From Heloderma charlesbogerti (lineage: Eukaryota; Chordata; Lepidosauria; Squamata; Helodermatidae), in the NCBI GenBank assembly GCA_026122225.1, contig JANEZZ010000523.1:186001-250000 (forward strand): a stretch of 64,000 nucleotides of DNA. The letters run 5' to 3'. Position 1 is the first letter of the stretch, and every line of letters starts with the position of its first letter. The translations under genes and the position numbers were made by a program. Under the pieces are notes generated by a model. That model ran no database searches, had not been told where the DNA came from, and worked only from the letters and a program-made list of their open reading frames with translations. Positions 32,406 to 43,411 of this stretch are shown here, piece after piece.

Positions 32406-32739
32406 GGACACTCTTCTTCCTTTAAGGTTATTCTGCTAATTTCAAACTTTCAACTTTCAAAAATACCATAAGGAGAAGGTATTTATATCCTGCTGATATT
32501 TTCTGAAGTCTAGTTCATTATTTGACATTTACAGTCTCTGGAACAGTCCCTGTTAAGGATGTATCCCCCTGAAAGCTTTTTTTAAATAGTCCTGGATCTC
32601 TTTTCTCTTGATACCATTAGGTAATGCTGCCCTGATTTCCCTGTTCTTGCTTTTGCATTGTTTTGTAATATGATGTTTAAAGGTCATATTTACAGCTTTG
32701 GTTTTGCTCAATATTTATCTGATTGCGTGGCCTGCAAGC

Positions 32740-32850
32740 CTGAGATTCTGCTTTAATTTTTTAAAAAAATTTATACACTATCTTGATGGGTTTTTAAAAA
32801 CCAAATAAGGCAGTATATAAATGTTAATAATACATAAAATAAATAATACA
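32740..32850 (+). mobile_element. L2-like LINE tail
   Basis: CACTATCTTGATGGGTTTTT, AAAACCAAATAAGGCAGTAT and ATAAATGTTAATAA resemble reptile L2/CR1 3' ends. There is no coding part. Confidence 0.5.
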
Positions 32851-33133
32851 GCTTTGTATTAACATGACTTCATGCTCCCCTGGGTAGTAGGAAATTTTAG
32901 GGCCTTGTACAGGATCAGAAAGGTGAGTACTGGAAACCTCTAGCATTTGGGGGATATCTGTTTATTTACAAATATACAAGTTGAGCATGGGGAAGCTGAC
33001 ATGCACTTAGTGCTAGTCTTTAATGCAGCATCAGTTCCCCCAGAAGCAACAGCATACTCCTGGAGCCCCATAAGAGTTCCTTCTTGTCAAGGTGCAGATA
33101 TGCAGGCTTCTGTCTCTTTCACTGGCTAGATTC

Positions 33134-34426
33134 TAGGGATGGTGGAGAATTTCTCCCCGAAACTTCGGGGGGCCGAGCACCAACGTGTTCGGCCCCCTGA
33201 ACAAGTTTCGGGGAGAAATTCTCCGCACCCCCCCGCCCCCCGCACACACCCCCGGGACGGGACTTACCTTTGGCGAATGTCCCTCCCGGCGGCGGGTCCG
33301 GCTGGCGGTTCGGCGGGTGTTCGTCCGGGGCGGGAGCGGCAGCTGGTCTTTCGACCGGCTGCCACTGCCGCCATTCCAATCAAAGAAAAAAAAACAAAAA
33401 CGCCCCCGTGATAGGCTACGTGACGATTAATGTAGCCTATCACGGCTAGATTTGCAAAGTCAGCCGTGATAGGCTACGTCAATCGTCACGTAGCCTATCA
33501 CGGGTGACTTTAAAAAAAAAAAAAGCGTGTACGGATAATGGCAGCCCCCATAGGGAGCCGCCATTCCCGTTCCTTATTTGGTCGCTGTAGTCTACGTAAA
33601 GATTACGTAGACTACGGCGAAAATAAGGGCAACGCTATTTGCGTTGCCCTTATTTTTGCCGTAGTCTACATAAAGATTTACGTAGACTACAGCGACCAAA
33701 TAAGGAACGGGAATGGCGGCTCCCTATGGGGGCCGCCATTTGTGTACGCGCTTTTTTTTTTTTTAAGTCACCCGTGATAGGCTACGTGACGATTAACGTA
33801 GCCTATCACGGCTAGATTTGCAAAGTCAGCCATGATAGGCTACGTCAATCGTCACGTAGCCTATCACGGGTGACTTTTAAAAAAAAAAAAGCGTGTACGG
33901 ATAATGGCAGCCCCCATAGGGAGCCGCCATTCCCGTTCCTTATTTGGTCGCTGTAGTCTATGTAAAGATTACGTAGACTACGGCGAAAATAAGGGCAACG
34001 CTATTTGCGTTGCCCTTATTTTTGCCGTAGTCTACATAAAGATTTACGTAGACTACAGCGACCAAATAAGGAACGGGAATGGCGGCTCCCTATGGGGGCC
34101 GCCATTTGTGTACGCGCTTTTTTTTTTTTTAAGTCACCCGTGATAGGCTACGTGACGATTTACGTAGCCTATCACGGCTGACTTTGCAGATCTAGCTGTG
34201 ACACGCTACATTAATCGTCACGTAGCCTATCACGGGGGCGTGTGTTTTTTTTTAACTTTTAATTTCGCGGCCGGGCGAGGCGAGGCGCCTCCTCCCCGGC
34301 CTGAATTTCAGCCGGGCGAGGCGGGAAGCCTCCCCCCCGGCCTGAATTTCGGCCGGGCGAGGCGGGAAGCTTCCCCCCCACCGCGAAAAGCTGCGAGACC
34401 AGGTAAGTGACTTTTGTGCACCCCTA
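33134..34426 (+). mobile_element. Palindrome-rich non-autonomous hAT, copy G, with internal duplication
   Basis: Left end TAGGGATGGTGGAGAATTTC, right end GACTTTTGTGCACCCCTA, oriented as copy B. The interior holds two consecutive 366-bp units (33408-33773 and 33774-34139) and the beginning of a third, so it has about ten palindromes. The flanks CTAGATTC and GTGGGAGA do not match, unlike nearly all other copies. The two units are almost identical, so the duplication is recent compared with the insertion of copy A. Confidence 0.88.
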
Positions 34427-34616
34427 GTGGGAGATGGAGATGAAAATAATCGTCAGTAGATGAGCTTGTGTGGAAGGGGGTTAGCAAGAAGAGAGGAAAG
34501 GGATGAACTGGAAGGAAATACTGTTAACCATTTGTCAAGGGCTACGCCTGAAACCACTTGGTGTAAGCTGGCCATCTGTATTGTCCTGCCAAATGGTGAG
34601 TAGAACTTCACTCCAT

Positions 34617-34862
34617 TGAGAGTCAGTGTAGTGTAGTGGTTAGAGTGTTGGGCTGGGACTGGGGAGATCCGGATTCTTGTCCCCACCTGACAATGAAGCT
34701 CCCTGGCTGACCTTGGGACAGTCAATGACTCTCAGCCTAACTTACTCACAGGATTGTTGTGAGGATAAAGTGGAGAGGAGGAGGACCATGTAAGCTGCCT
34801 TGGGTTCCTTGCAAGAGGAATAAACAGAGGGATATAAATGTTGTTGTTGTTGTTGTTGTTAT
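34617..34862 (+). mobile_element. Sauria-type SINE
   Basis: The tRNA-like head is well kept: GTGTAGTGTAGTGGTTAGAG (box A region) and GGAGATCCGGATTCTTG (box B). Next come CTGGCTGACCTTGGGACAGT, TCACAGGATTGTTGTGAGGA and GGAGAGGAGGAGGACCATGT, and then TTCCTTGCAAGAGGAAT and a (TTG)n tail. This is the least degraded Sauria copy in the window. Confidence 0.92.
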
Positions 34863-34873
34863 TTCTATGCTGA

Positions 34874-35477
34874 TGTCAGGATTGGATCGTCCTTCCCCTT
34901 CACAATCAACACCACAAAGAGACAAAGCTTCAGGCTATTACAACTTTATGTTGCTAGAGAGAGAGACTAGCTTTTCTACAAATGCAGATTCAAGGAAGCT
35001 CTCAGACTGCCCCAGGCCTTAAACAACTAATCTGTGAACTCTAATCAGAGGAGACAAACCAGAGGGTAGTGAAATTGCTGACAGGTTGCCCATGAACCTC
35101 ACAGCCAAACTTTCTTTGCAGTGATGCCCCTCCCTTAGGGTGGCTCCCTCCTATGTTGGCTTCTAAGAATGGCTATCCTGGTGGAGTGTTTGAGCCCTGC
35201 CCCTAACTTTTCCCGCTTTGCTTTGTGACATGCCCTAGCGTCTCTGAAGTCATGCCCCTCTTCCTCCTCCTCTTTAGAAACTTGAGTTCTCAGAGTGGAG
35301 GGAGGGGGCAGGGACTCAGCCTGGGCCATCTGTTTGGCAAGACCTTCAGAGGAATCTCTCCCAGCATCTTGGGGCTCTAGGGAAGGTCCCTCCCCCGGGC
35401 TCTGATCTAGCTGTTCCAACTCTGATTCGGAATCAGAGCAGTCAGACATCTCAAGGGGCATGGACTCATCCCTACCA
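34874..35477 (-). mobile_element. LTR-like element (TG...CA, 5-bp duplication)
   Basis: Starts TGTCAGGATTGG and ends CATCCCTACCA, between GCTGA (34869-34873) and GCTGA (35478-35482). On the - strand a frame at 35135-35461 is first acidic (SDSESELEQLDQSPGEG, KEEEEEGHD) and then basic (KAKREKLGAGLK). This matches the order seen in the element at 12374-12904. Both may be solo LTRs or small derivatives of one family; I do not recognise the peptide. Confidence 0.55.
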
Positions 35478-35483
35478 GCTGAT

Positions 35484-37785
35484 CAGAAATCTGGGGAAGT
35501 AGGAGATAATAGTTAGGTGAGAGCTTAAAACAATTGCTTATTACCCTCAGTAGCTAGTTTGAATTTTTATGGCACTCATCTTGCAATGTGAAAATGTATG
35601 GTGTTGACACACTTATGCATTCTATATGAAGGCCCTGCATATCCAGGTCCTTGGATGCCTCCTAATGCACCTTGCACTCTAATGTCTTATGATGCATTTG
35701 CTGGTCTTGTCCAGATCTTCTGCTGTGCATCATCACATCCTCAGCTGTTCTTCTAGGGCTTTGCTGTTTTTCCTTCTGGTTGTTCATTTATCCAAAGCAG
35801 AGACTAAAAAGTGGCTGTCATATCACAACTGGGAGTTATTTGGTGGCATGGAAAATTGCCCAGAAGTGGGTGATAAATTCAGTTAATTCTTCTTGATTCC
35901 TTTCTTCTTAGTAGAAAGTGTTTTTATTTATAAATCAGGCCCAAAGTATGTTTTCAAAATAGTGGGTGGTGGGATGACATCTTTAGAACTCAGTCTTTCC
36001 TCAATGCTTGTTTTATTTTGAAATTCACTATAGCGTCCTTCATATGAGTATATTTTGTATTGCCTCGAAGGCTGATTATTAGGGAACAATTGGCCTTAGC
36101 CTGACTGGTTATATCACATTGGTGCACTCTGGGAGAAGTATGATAGCTTAATTAGAATGACTTATGGTTGGGAGTACATTGGCTCCCCGTGCCTAAAGGC
36201 TTGTGCTCCACAGTCTGCTATGGGTTTGGCATGGGGCTGTGACAGCATATTATACAATCAGCAGAGTGTAGGCTACAGATTGAGGTAGCTGCATGCATAT
36301 TTAGTGCCAGCCTTATGTTGGGTAACTTGTAGAACACAGACGGGACATGATCCCTGCCCTGTTGACTTGCATTCAATGGACAGAACCTGATGACTTTCAA
36401 TTCAGGGAAAGGGGAAATGCTTCTGCCGTTTGCTTTCCCCACCATGCCTTTCCTGACCCCACATCATTGCCTGTGCCTGGTGGAGTTAAAGTAATGCAGC
36501 TTGTGATGAGGTCAGGACACAGATACATTTGATTACAACTGAGAAGAGGGTTTCCAGACAGTCTCCCATTCAGGCAGATTACAGGGCCAGTCCTTTTGAG
36601 GGACAAATGGCATGTTTCATCATGGTGTTACTTTTGTATAACTTTCCCCAAACATTTTAAATGAAAAGCAGCTTCTGGAGGCAGCAAACGGAAGTGGAGG
36701 GGGTGCCTAACACCTTCCCTGCCAGCAACTTTTCTTCTCCATAATCTTCCTTATGTGACTTTTCCATCCATTAGGGAATAGAGAGAGGTCCCAATAAGGA
36801 CCTTGCAGTGGCAAAAAAATAGCTTGAGGAAGGCAATTTTGAGTGGAGAGCACTGGGCAGGGAAGGTGTCAAGCACCACTTTGTCGCCTGTCCCCCCCAC
36901 CCACCCTGAATTGCAGCCTCTAGTTGCACAAACACTTTGGGCCACTTTAGCTCAGTGTGCATGAATGAAACCATGGTAAGGGTGGTGGTGGGGAATGGTC
37001 TAGATATCTCAGTTGAAGCAGCAATAAGAATGATTTCCCATCATGTTGGAAGGAGCTTCTTGGCTGTAAAAGTATTCTTTGTTTCATTACAATAAAATCA
37101 CATTAGGCTGGTTAATTAGATGGGGTGACTCCAGGCAAAATAGGAAGACCTTCAAACTAATTTATCCACACTCTGGTGCCCACAAGTATTCTCATTTCCA
37201 CATTGAACATTTAGCCTTTAGTGCAGAATTCCCAGGGGACTGCTGGACAATTCTATTCCTGTTATCATATTAAACAAATGTCTCCCATGTTGTCTCATTC
37301 CAGCTAAATAATCTTAGTTCATTGTGGACATTAATTAGGCAGCTCCGAAACAAAAAGAACCATTTCTCCTATTGCTGCTATTCAGTCTCATGTTGTTTGG
37401 AAGACAATGAGCCAAAGCCCATAACTATCTTTATTCAGGAAGCTTAGCTTGATGAAAGCCAGCAGACAAAATATTCTCAGTACCAAACAAAGATGGAACC
37501 TCTGAACACCCATGTTATCTAGTGACATGGCAGGAAAGAAATGTAGCTTCAGGCTACCCCTGGAGTTATCCTCTGTAGCCTGAACATATACATGAAGTTG
37601 TAGCATTTGTCAGCCAAATAGCAGGACAATTAAATAATTGCCTGGCATACTCAGTGCTAATTCCAAGTGAGAGGGAATAAGAAGTATGCATCTGGAGGTT
37701 TGCCATTTATATGGGACACCATAATCATATATTGGTTGAGAGGCACCAGTCGAAAGCATGTTAGACATATCTCAGCAAATACCAA
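35484..37785. other. No feature recognised
   Basis: A 2.3-kb stretch of moderate GC content with no transposon ends, long frames or RNA gene that I can identify. Parts (37020-37340) look like unique intronic DNA. Confidence 0.55.
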
Positions 37786-37789
37786 TTGG

Positions 37790-38418
37790 CCTAGTTCTCA
37801 CATAATGACAACCCATAGTATGGGTTGAGTATGGGCTGTTGTTGAATCATGGGTTGTTGTTATGTGCAGATCCCACACTACAGTTTAACTATGGATTGTT
37901 AACCACAAATAACCCAGAGTTCACAACCCAACAACAAACTATGGGCTCTCTTTCTGGGTTATTTGTGGTTAACAACCCAAAGTTAAACCATAATACAGGA
38001 TTTGCATGTAACAACAATTCAACAACAACCCACAATTCATTGACAACCCATACTCAACCCGTAGTTTGACTGGGTTCACACAACACAATAACCCAGACAC
38101 AAGTTGAGTATGGGTTGAGTGTAGGTTGTTGTTGAAATGTGGGTTGTTGTTAAATGTGGGTTGTTGTGCTGTCTGAACCCAGCTGCGGTAACAAACCATG
38201 GTTTTTTAATCACAAACAACTCACAGTTCACAACCCAACAACAAACCATGGGTTCTCTTCATGGGTTGTTTGTGGTTAACAAACCATGGTTTCTTAGCAC
38301 AGCTGGGTTCAGACAATACAACAAACCCATGTTTCAAAAACAACCCATGGTTCAATGGCAACCCACACAAAACGCATACTTAACCTTGAGTGTGGTTTAT
38401 TATGTTTTGTGAACCCAG
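37790..38418. mobile_element. Palindromic hAT-like MITE cluster
   Basis: Words such as AACCCATGG, ACAACAAACCATGGGTT and GTTGTTGTTGAATCATGGGT recur in both orientations over 600 bp. The ends and internal junctions read CTGGGTTCACACAACAC or its complement (38070, 38175, 38303 and 38410). This suggests two or more related foldback elements side by side or nested. No target duplication could be fixed. Confidence 0.6.
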
Positions 38419-39251
38419 TCTCTGCGTTTTTGTGCAAACCTGGCCATTGTCTGGTTTTGGGAAAGCTGTTACCCCTCATCCCCCAGGTCCTCATTAGTCA
38501 AGTGGGAATAATAGCGACCAGTGTCTCAGGGTGGATGTGGATGTGAATATATAGAAGATGGTAAAACATTTTGCACAGCAACAGTACGATATCAGTGTTC
38601 CAAAATTCATGGTCCGGCAGTAACTTTATTAGGATTTTGGAATTTTTCTTATATGCCAGCATGATTTACTTTGTTATGAATTGGATCCAGGACCTGCTTT
38701 CCACAAAAGGAAGGGATTTTCCATAAGAGGAAGGGCTCTGCTTGCGGAAGGCCCTGTGCTCAGTTTGGGGAGATCCCCCTCCCCCCCAGCACCACAGGCA
38801 GCTTACCTCATTCAACAGAGTCTCCTAACTCCCTGTGTAACATTTTCAGGTGGTTGAGGGGTGGTGGTGTGGAAAGGAGGGGGAAAGGAAAACAGTTCCA
38901 TCAGCGCAGTTGATCGAGCTTAAATTTGGATCAAACTATTTATATATAATGACTATGTCTGAAAAGTGGAATAGGATTCAAATTCATATCTTCCTGTGCA
39001 TATCTTTCTGAAGTTCAGGAAGCTCATTTTTCTCTCAGTGTCTTCTATCTAAGCTTAAGGCAGATGCAACTGCTGCATGCACACCATTGTTTATGCCACA
39101 AACTCATAAATGTGGAAAATATAGGTCCCTGTAGAGATGTCTTTAAGCACCTATATACACATGCTTGAGAACACTGGCCCAATCAGGGTTGCCAGATACA
39201 TGCATGTGGAGTTTTTTAAAGTTGCAGATACATAGGTAATGTTTTTCACTC

Positions 39252-39398
39252 TTTACAGCAGACTTCCCCAACATGGTGCCCTCCAGATGTTTTGGACTTC
39301 AACTCCCATCAGTCCCAGCCATCATGGGGAATGGTCAGGAATGCTGGGAGTAGTAGTCCAAAACATCTGGAGGGCGCCAGCTTGGAGGAAGGCTGCTG
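39252..39398. mobile_element. Foldback MITE (CTCCAGATGTTTTGGACT family)
   Basis: The arms CTCCAGATGTTTTGGACT (39281-39298) and AGTCCAAAACATCTGGAG (39355-39372) are perfect complements. Outer parts CAGCAGACTTCCCCAACATG and GGAGGAAGGCTGCTG also pair. Related degraded copies are at 15790-15898, 29490-29600 and 54755-54800. Confidence 0.8.
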
Positions 39399-40324
39399 TG
39401 TGGGTTGAAGAGGGAAACACCATGTACACACATCAGTTGTCTTTGCCACACAAAGGGAGCCGCCTTTAATTTAACTCTGTGCTGTTGGACTTGATGTCTA
39501 AATCGCACTCTCTTGGGCTTACCCAGAAACAAAGACATAGTCTTTGAGATAAGATATACTTTCTGAACACATGCTAAAGCATTATCTACAACTCTTCACA
39601 GGCACAGTGAGTGCATAATGTACTGTATAAACAATTATACTTCAGCACTTACATAGTTTCTTCTCTCTAAACTTCTCAGAAATTGTTAACACCCTGTATG
39701 ATGTGACCTGAAATGCAGTGTGAAGATATCACAATTCACAGATAAAAAACCCTCAGGGTCTCTTCCACTTAATCTGCTTATTGTCATAAATTGGTAACTT
39801 ATGCTACAGCTTGGTAGATATATGTGCAAATTTGAGCGATAAAACAATTCACAGTATATAAAACCAGCAAAATACCCAACTTTGTGATAGCAGGGGGAAG
39901 GAGGGAGGGTTTGTGGAGTTCAGGGACCCCTGAGGTGGACAGATTTAGCCCCCATTCTATGGTATCCCTGAGTAAACCAAATTTCTTTCTCCCTTAAAAA
40001 TGAATGGCAGCTGTTCACTTTTATGGAAGGAAGCAAAGCACTCAACTCACAGACACCATTCGAATGGAGTGTCCAAACCTGTCCCTAGTCCCCTGACACT
40101 GGTGACCCAAATATCTGGGGATAAAGGGAGGATTTTCTCCAACCACTTCAGCTTGCCTGATTGCAGTCTGTTGTCATCTTTCTGGAAGTGAACAGATTCC
40201 ACTGATTTGAATTTGGGACAGTAATAGTGGCACCAAGAGGCATACAGGTTGAAGTGGGGTCAAAGTACCTATTCCCCACCCAGACAACGTTAACCAGAAC
40301 CGTTGTACATCCAAAGACGTTCAG

Positions 40325-40555
40325 AGATCAATATCACTTAGATCATAATATTTAAAGATCTGCATTGGTTGGCAGTTGTTTTCTGGGCTCAATTCAAGGT
40401 GTTGGTTTTACCCTTTAGAACCCGTAAATGACCTAGGGCCTGGCTCTCCAAGGAGCTACCTGTCTTGTTCCTGTCCGGTGATTAATACCTGCAGGAGGAG
40501 CCCTTTTGAAGGTACCATCACTTGCAGGGGCCCATTTGTCAGGCACGTGTGAAAG
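40325..40555 (+). pseudogene. L2 LINE coding fragment, sense
   Basis: The + strand encodes LHWLAVVFWAQFKVLVLPFR and, after a stop, PRAWLSKELPVLFLSGD. This is the L2 C-terminal region just before the 3' UTR. It is joined at about 40555 to an L2 tail in the opposite orientation, and this joined structure also occurs, inverted, inside hAT copy H. Confidence 0.75.
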
Positions 40556-40915
40556 GATTTTATTGTTTGATTTGATTTGCACCCCACCTTTCCACCAAGA
40601 AAATGGAGCTCAAGGCAGCTAGCAATCATAAGAGGTTTTTTTTTAAATTACAGTAAAAACTTGGTTAAAGCAATAATAAAACAAATACATTAAAACACAG
40701 CTAGAAAGGACAACAATAACAGAATAAAACAGCACCCAACCCAATGGACCAGCTTACATGCCAAACATCTGCGTGTAAAAACATCTTTGCCTGCCAGCGG
40801 AAGGACAGCAGAGAGGGAGGCAAGGCAACCTAGCCTCCCTCAGCAGGGAGTTCCACAGCCTGGGAGCAGCTTTGTCCTGTATGACTCCTGGACTGTGAAA
40901 CGCTCTCTCTTCAGA
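40556..40915 (-). mobile_element. L2 LINE tail, antisense
   Basis: Read on the - strand it includes GCCTTGAGCTCCATTTTCTT and GGTGGAAAGGTGGGGTGCAA, the L2-type end of the 3' UTR. TGGTTAAAGCAATAATAAAA and the CAGCCTGGGAGCAGC region extend it to about 40915. Confidence 0.6.
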
Positions 40916-41130
40916 GCTGCAGCTGGCCCCCCTTCCTTGACTTTTCAAAAAGGCATTAAGACCCATAGTTCCATCCAGCCTTTTAAATGGCTTTTAGTGG
41001 TGTCAATGTTATTTTAATGTTTTAGCATGGGCATATTTCTGATTCCTGTGTTTTTATGGTATTATTGTTTTATTTTGATTTGTTGTGCACTGCTTTGGTG
41101 ACCTTTGTAAAAAGGCAGCATAAAAACTAC
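40916..41130 (+). mobile_element. L2 LINE, 3' end
   Basis: A short remnant of coding sequence (CTTTTCAAAAAGGCATTAAG) is followed by a T-rich UTR, TTGTGCACTGCTTTGGTGAC and AAAAAGGCAGCATAAAAACT, as at other L2 ends. Confidence 0.65.
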
Positions 41131-41408
41131 ATACATGCATACATGGGGAGACACTTTCCACTAATTCCTCCCCACCCCATCCCCAAACATTGCTCTAATG
41201 GTGGGACATCCTCTGGAATAGTGTGCAATGTTGTGCAGCGCTCCAGGGGAATCAGTGAAAATCACCTCCCCCCTCCAGTGGGAGCTCCTGCTGGATTGCA
41301 GCCCCTTCCATGAACAAAAGGACCCCTTCCGTTCATTGAAGGGCAACTCTGGAGTCAACCCATATTCTCCGACTTCACTTTTCATATGAACTTTATTAGA
41401 GCTAAGTC

Positions 41409-41718
41409 TGGTCAGATCAGTCAATAAAGGAAATAAACCTTGACTGCTCATTGGAAGGATAGATACTGAAGCTGAAGCTCAAATATTTTGGCCACCTAAT
41501 GCGAAGAGAAAACTCACTGGAAACGACCCTGATGCTGGGAAAGATTGAAGGCAAAAGGAGAAGGGGACGGCAGCGGATGAGATGGCTAGATAGCATCACC
41601 GATGCAATGAATATGAACTTGAGCACACTCTGGGAGAGAGCGGAGGACAGGAAGGCCTGGCGTGCTATGGTCCATGGGGTCACGAAGAGTTGGACATGAC
41701 TTAACGACTGAACAACAA
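41409..41718 (+). mobile_element. RTE-BovB LINE, 5'-truncated 3' end
   Basis: It encodes the BovB C-terminus (LKLKLKYFGHLMRREN-type, then GKIEGKRRRGRQRMRWLDSI and EDRKAWRAMVHGVTKSWT) and ends in GACTTAACGACTGAACAACA. It starts within the ARRSNQSILKE segment. It is close in sequence to the ends of the two long BovB copies. Confidence 0.92.
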
Positions 41719-42028
41719 CTGCTCTACACTTCCCAGAAGGCCTTTGTCTGCCAGAAGAATATTTCCTGATTATTCAGAGAATATTATTTCCTTAAAAAAG
41801 AAAAGAAAAAAGAGGAACAGAATTGATTTCACTGAAATTCCCTTCTTCTAAGATCTACACTACCATCTTCAGCTACTTCAATGTCTTCTGCTCCCTTAAA
41901 AACAACAACCCACCCATTCTCTCTTGGTGCTCCCTCCCAGGACATCTACATGATGCTACCCCCTTTATTCCTCAAAATCCATCTTTTCTATGAAGTCTTT
42001 AGCTTAACCTTGTCATCCTTATCCCCAG

Positions 42029-43360
42029 TAGGGATGTACGAAAATCACTTACCTGTTCGCGGATTATGTTTATGGTGTGGGGGGAGGCGTTCCGTCCCTC
42101 CCCCCGGAATCCTGGATGGGGGGGAGGTGCTCCATTCCTCCCCCCAGAATCCTCCGTGGCCGGCTGTGCTCCGCGGCAGCTCTGCGGAGCAGCCGGCCAG
42201 GCCCAGCCAGGCCAGAGCCGTCCGCAGCCGGCTTTCTGGCTGTGGAGGGCTCTGGGGGGGGGAAATGCGTACGCAAATGGCGGTGGCTACGGCCGCCGCC
42301 ATTTGCGTTCCTTATTTTTGATGTCTTAATCTACGTAAATATTTACGTAGACTAAGACGGCGAAAATAAGGGGAACGCAAATAGCGTAGTGGACTAAGAT
42401 GGCCCAAAATAAGGAACGCAAATGGCGGCGGCCATAGCCGCCATTTGTGTACGCCTTTTTTTTTTTTTAACCCAGTCGTTTAAGGCTACGTACATTTTTA
42501 CGTAACCTAAAACATTTGGGTAAAAAAAAAAAAAGGCGTACGCAAATGGCGGCTCCATTTTCTTGGTGGAAAGGTGGGGTGCAAATCAAATCAAACAATA
42601 AAGTCCTTTCACACATGCCTGACAAATGGGGTCCTGCAAGTGATGGTACCTTCAAAAGAGCTCCTCCTGCAGGTATTAATCACCAGACAGGAACAAGACA
42701 GGCAGCTCCTTGGAGAGCCAGGCCCTAGGTCATTTACGGGTTCTAAAGGGTAAAACCAACACCTTGAATTGAGCCCAGAAAACAACAGCCAACCAACCAA
42801 TGCAGATCTTTAAATATTATGATCTAAGTGATATTGATCTAAGTAAATATTATGATCATCGTAAGTAATGTGATCTAGATAACATGCACCAATTAGCAGC
42901 GTAGCTGCTGCATTTTGCACCAATTGAAGCTTTGAGGGTAGCCCTTTGTAGAACATACTGCAATAGTTTACACATGATGTGACCAAGGTATTGATAACTG
43001 ATGCCAAATCAGACCAACTCAGGAATGGTCATAGCTAATGCACTAAACGTAAATAATTTTGCAATTTACACACATGTGATAGGCTACGTAAGTTTTTACA
43101 TAGCCTAAAACATGTGTGTAAAAAAAACAAAAAAACCCTTCAAATGGCGGCAGCAGCAGCAGCCAGTGGGAAGACCAGCCGCCACTGCCGCTGCCACAGC
43201 TGCCTCCGCTTGGAAGATCCACCCCAGGTAAGTCTCGTCCCGGGGGGATCTGCGGGGGGGGCAGGGGGGTGGGAGGCCTTTCCGCCACAGATTTCGGGGG
43301 GCCGAATGCACTGGCATTCGGCCTCCCCGAGATCTGTGGCAGAATTCTCTGCCATCCCTA
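42029..43360 (-). mobile_element. Palindrome-rich non-autonomous hAT, copy H, carrying L2 sequence
   Basis: Short end left (TAGGGATGTACGAAAATCAC), long end right (GCAGAATTCTCTGCCATCCCTA-type, last 17 bases CTCTGCCATCCCTA). Perfect duplications ATCCCCAG (42021-42028, 43361-43368). hAT palindromes are kept at about 42323, 42480 and 43078. Between them, from about 42552 to 43070, is LINE sequence foreign to the family. Because the 8-bp duplications flank the whole unit, the foreign piece was either carried in with the element or inserted later. Confidence 0.88.
42552..43065 (-). pseudogene. L2 LINE mosaic inside hAT copy H
   Basis: On the - strand the piece encodes TLVTSCVNYCSMFYKGLPSK and LQLVQNAAATLLIGA (42910-42990), then LHWL...FWAQFKVLVLPFRT (about 42720-42800), in normal L2 order. 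Its 42552-42606 end is an L2 tail in the opposite orientation. The 42552-42840 part is about 97% identical, inverted, to 40325-40609. Confidence 0.82.
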
Positions 43361-43411
43361 ATCCCCAGTTGAAACAAAGCCTAAGTCTAACAGCATCTAC
43401 TGACTTCCTTC

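Noticed and set aside
33538..34143. Two identical 79-residue proteins in tandem
   Set aside because: They are translations of the duplicated 366-bp palindrome unit in hAT copy G.
34843..34860. A (TTG)n microsatellite as an independent feature
   Set aside because: It is the tail of the Sauria SINE at 34617-34862.
42810..43007. A novel small protein with NYCSMFYKGLPSKLQLVQNA
   Set aside because: It matches the conserved L2 region before LHWLPV; it is the LINE piece carried in hAT copy H.
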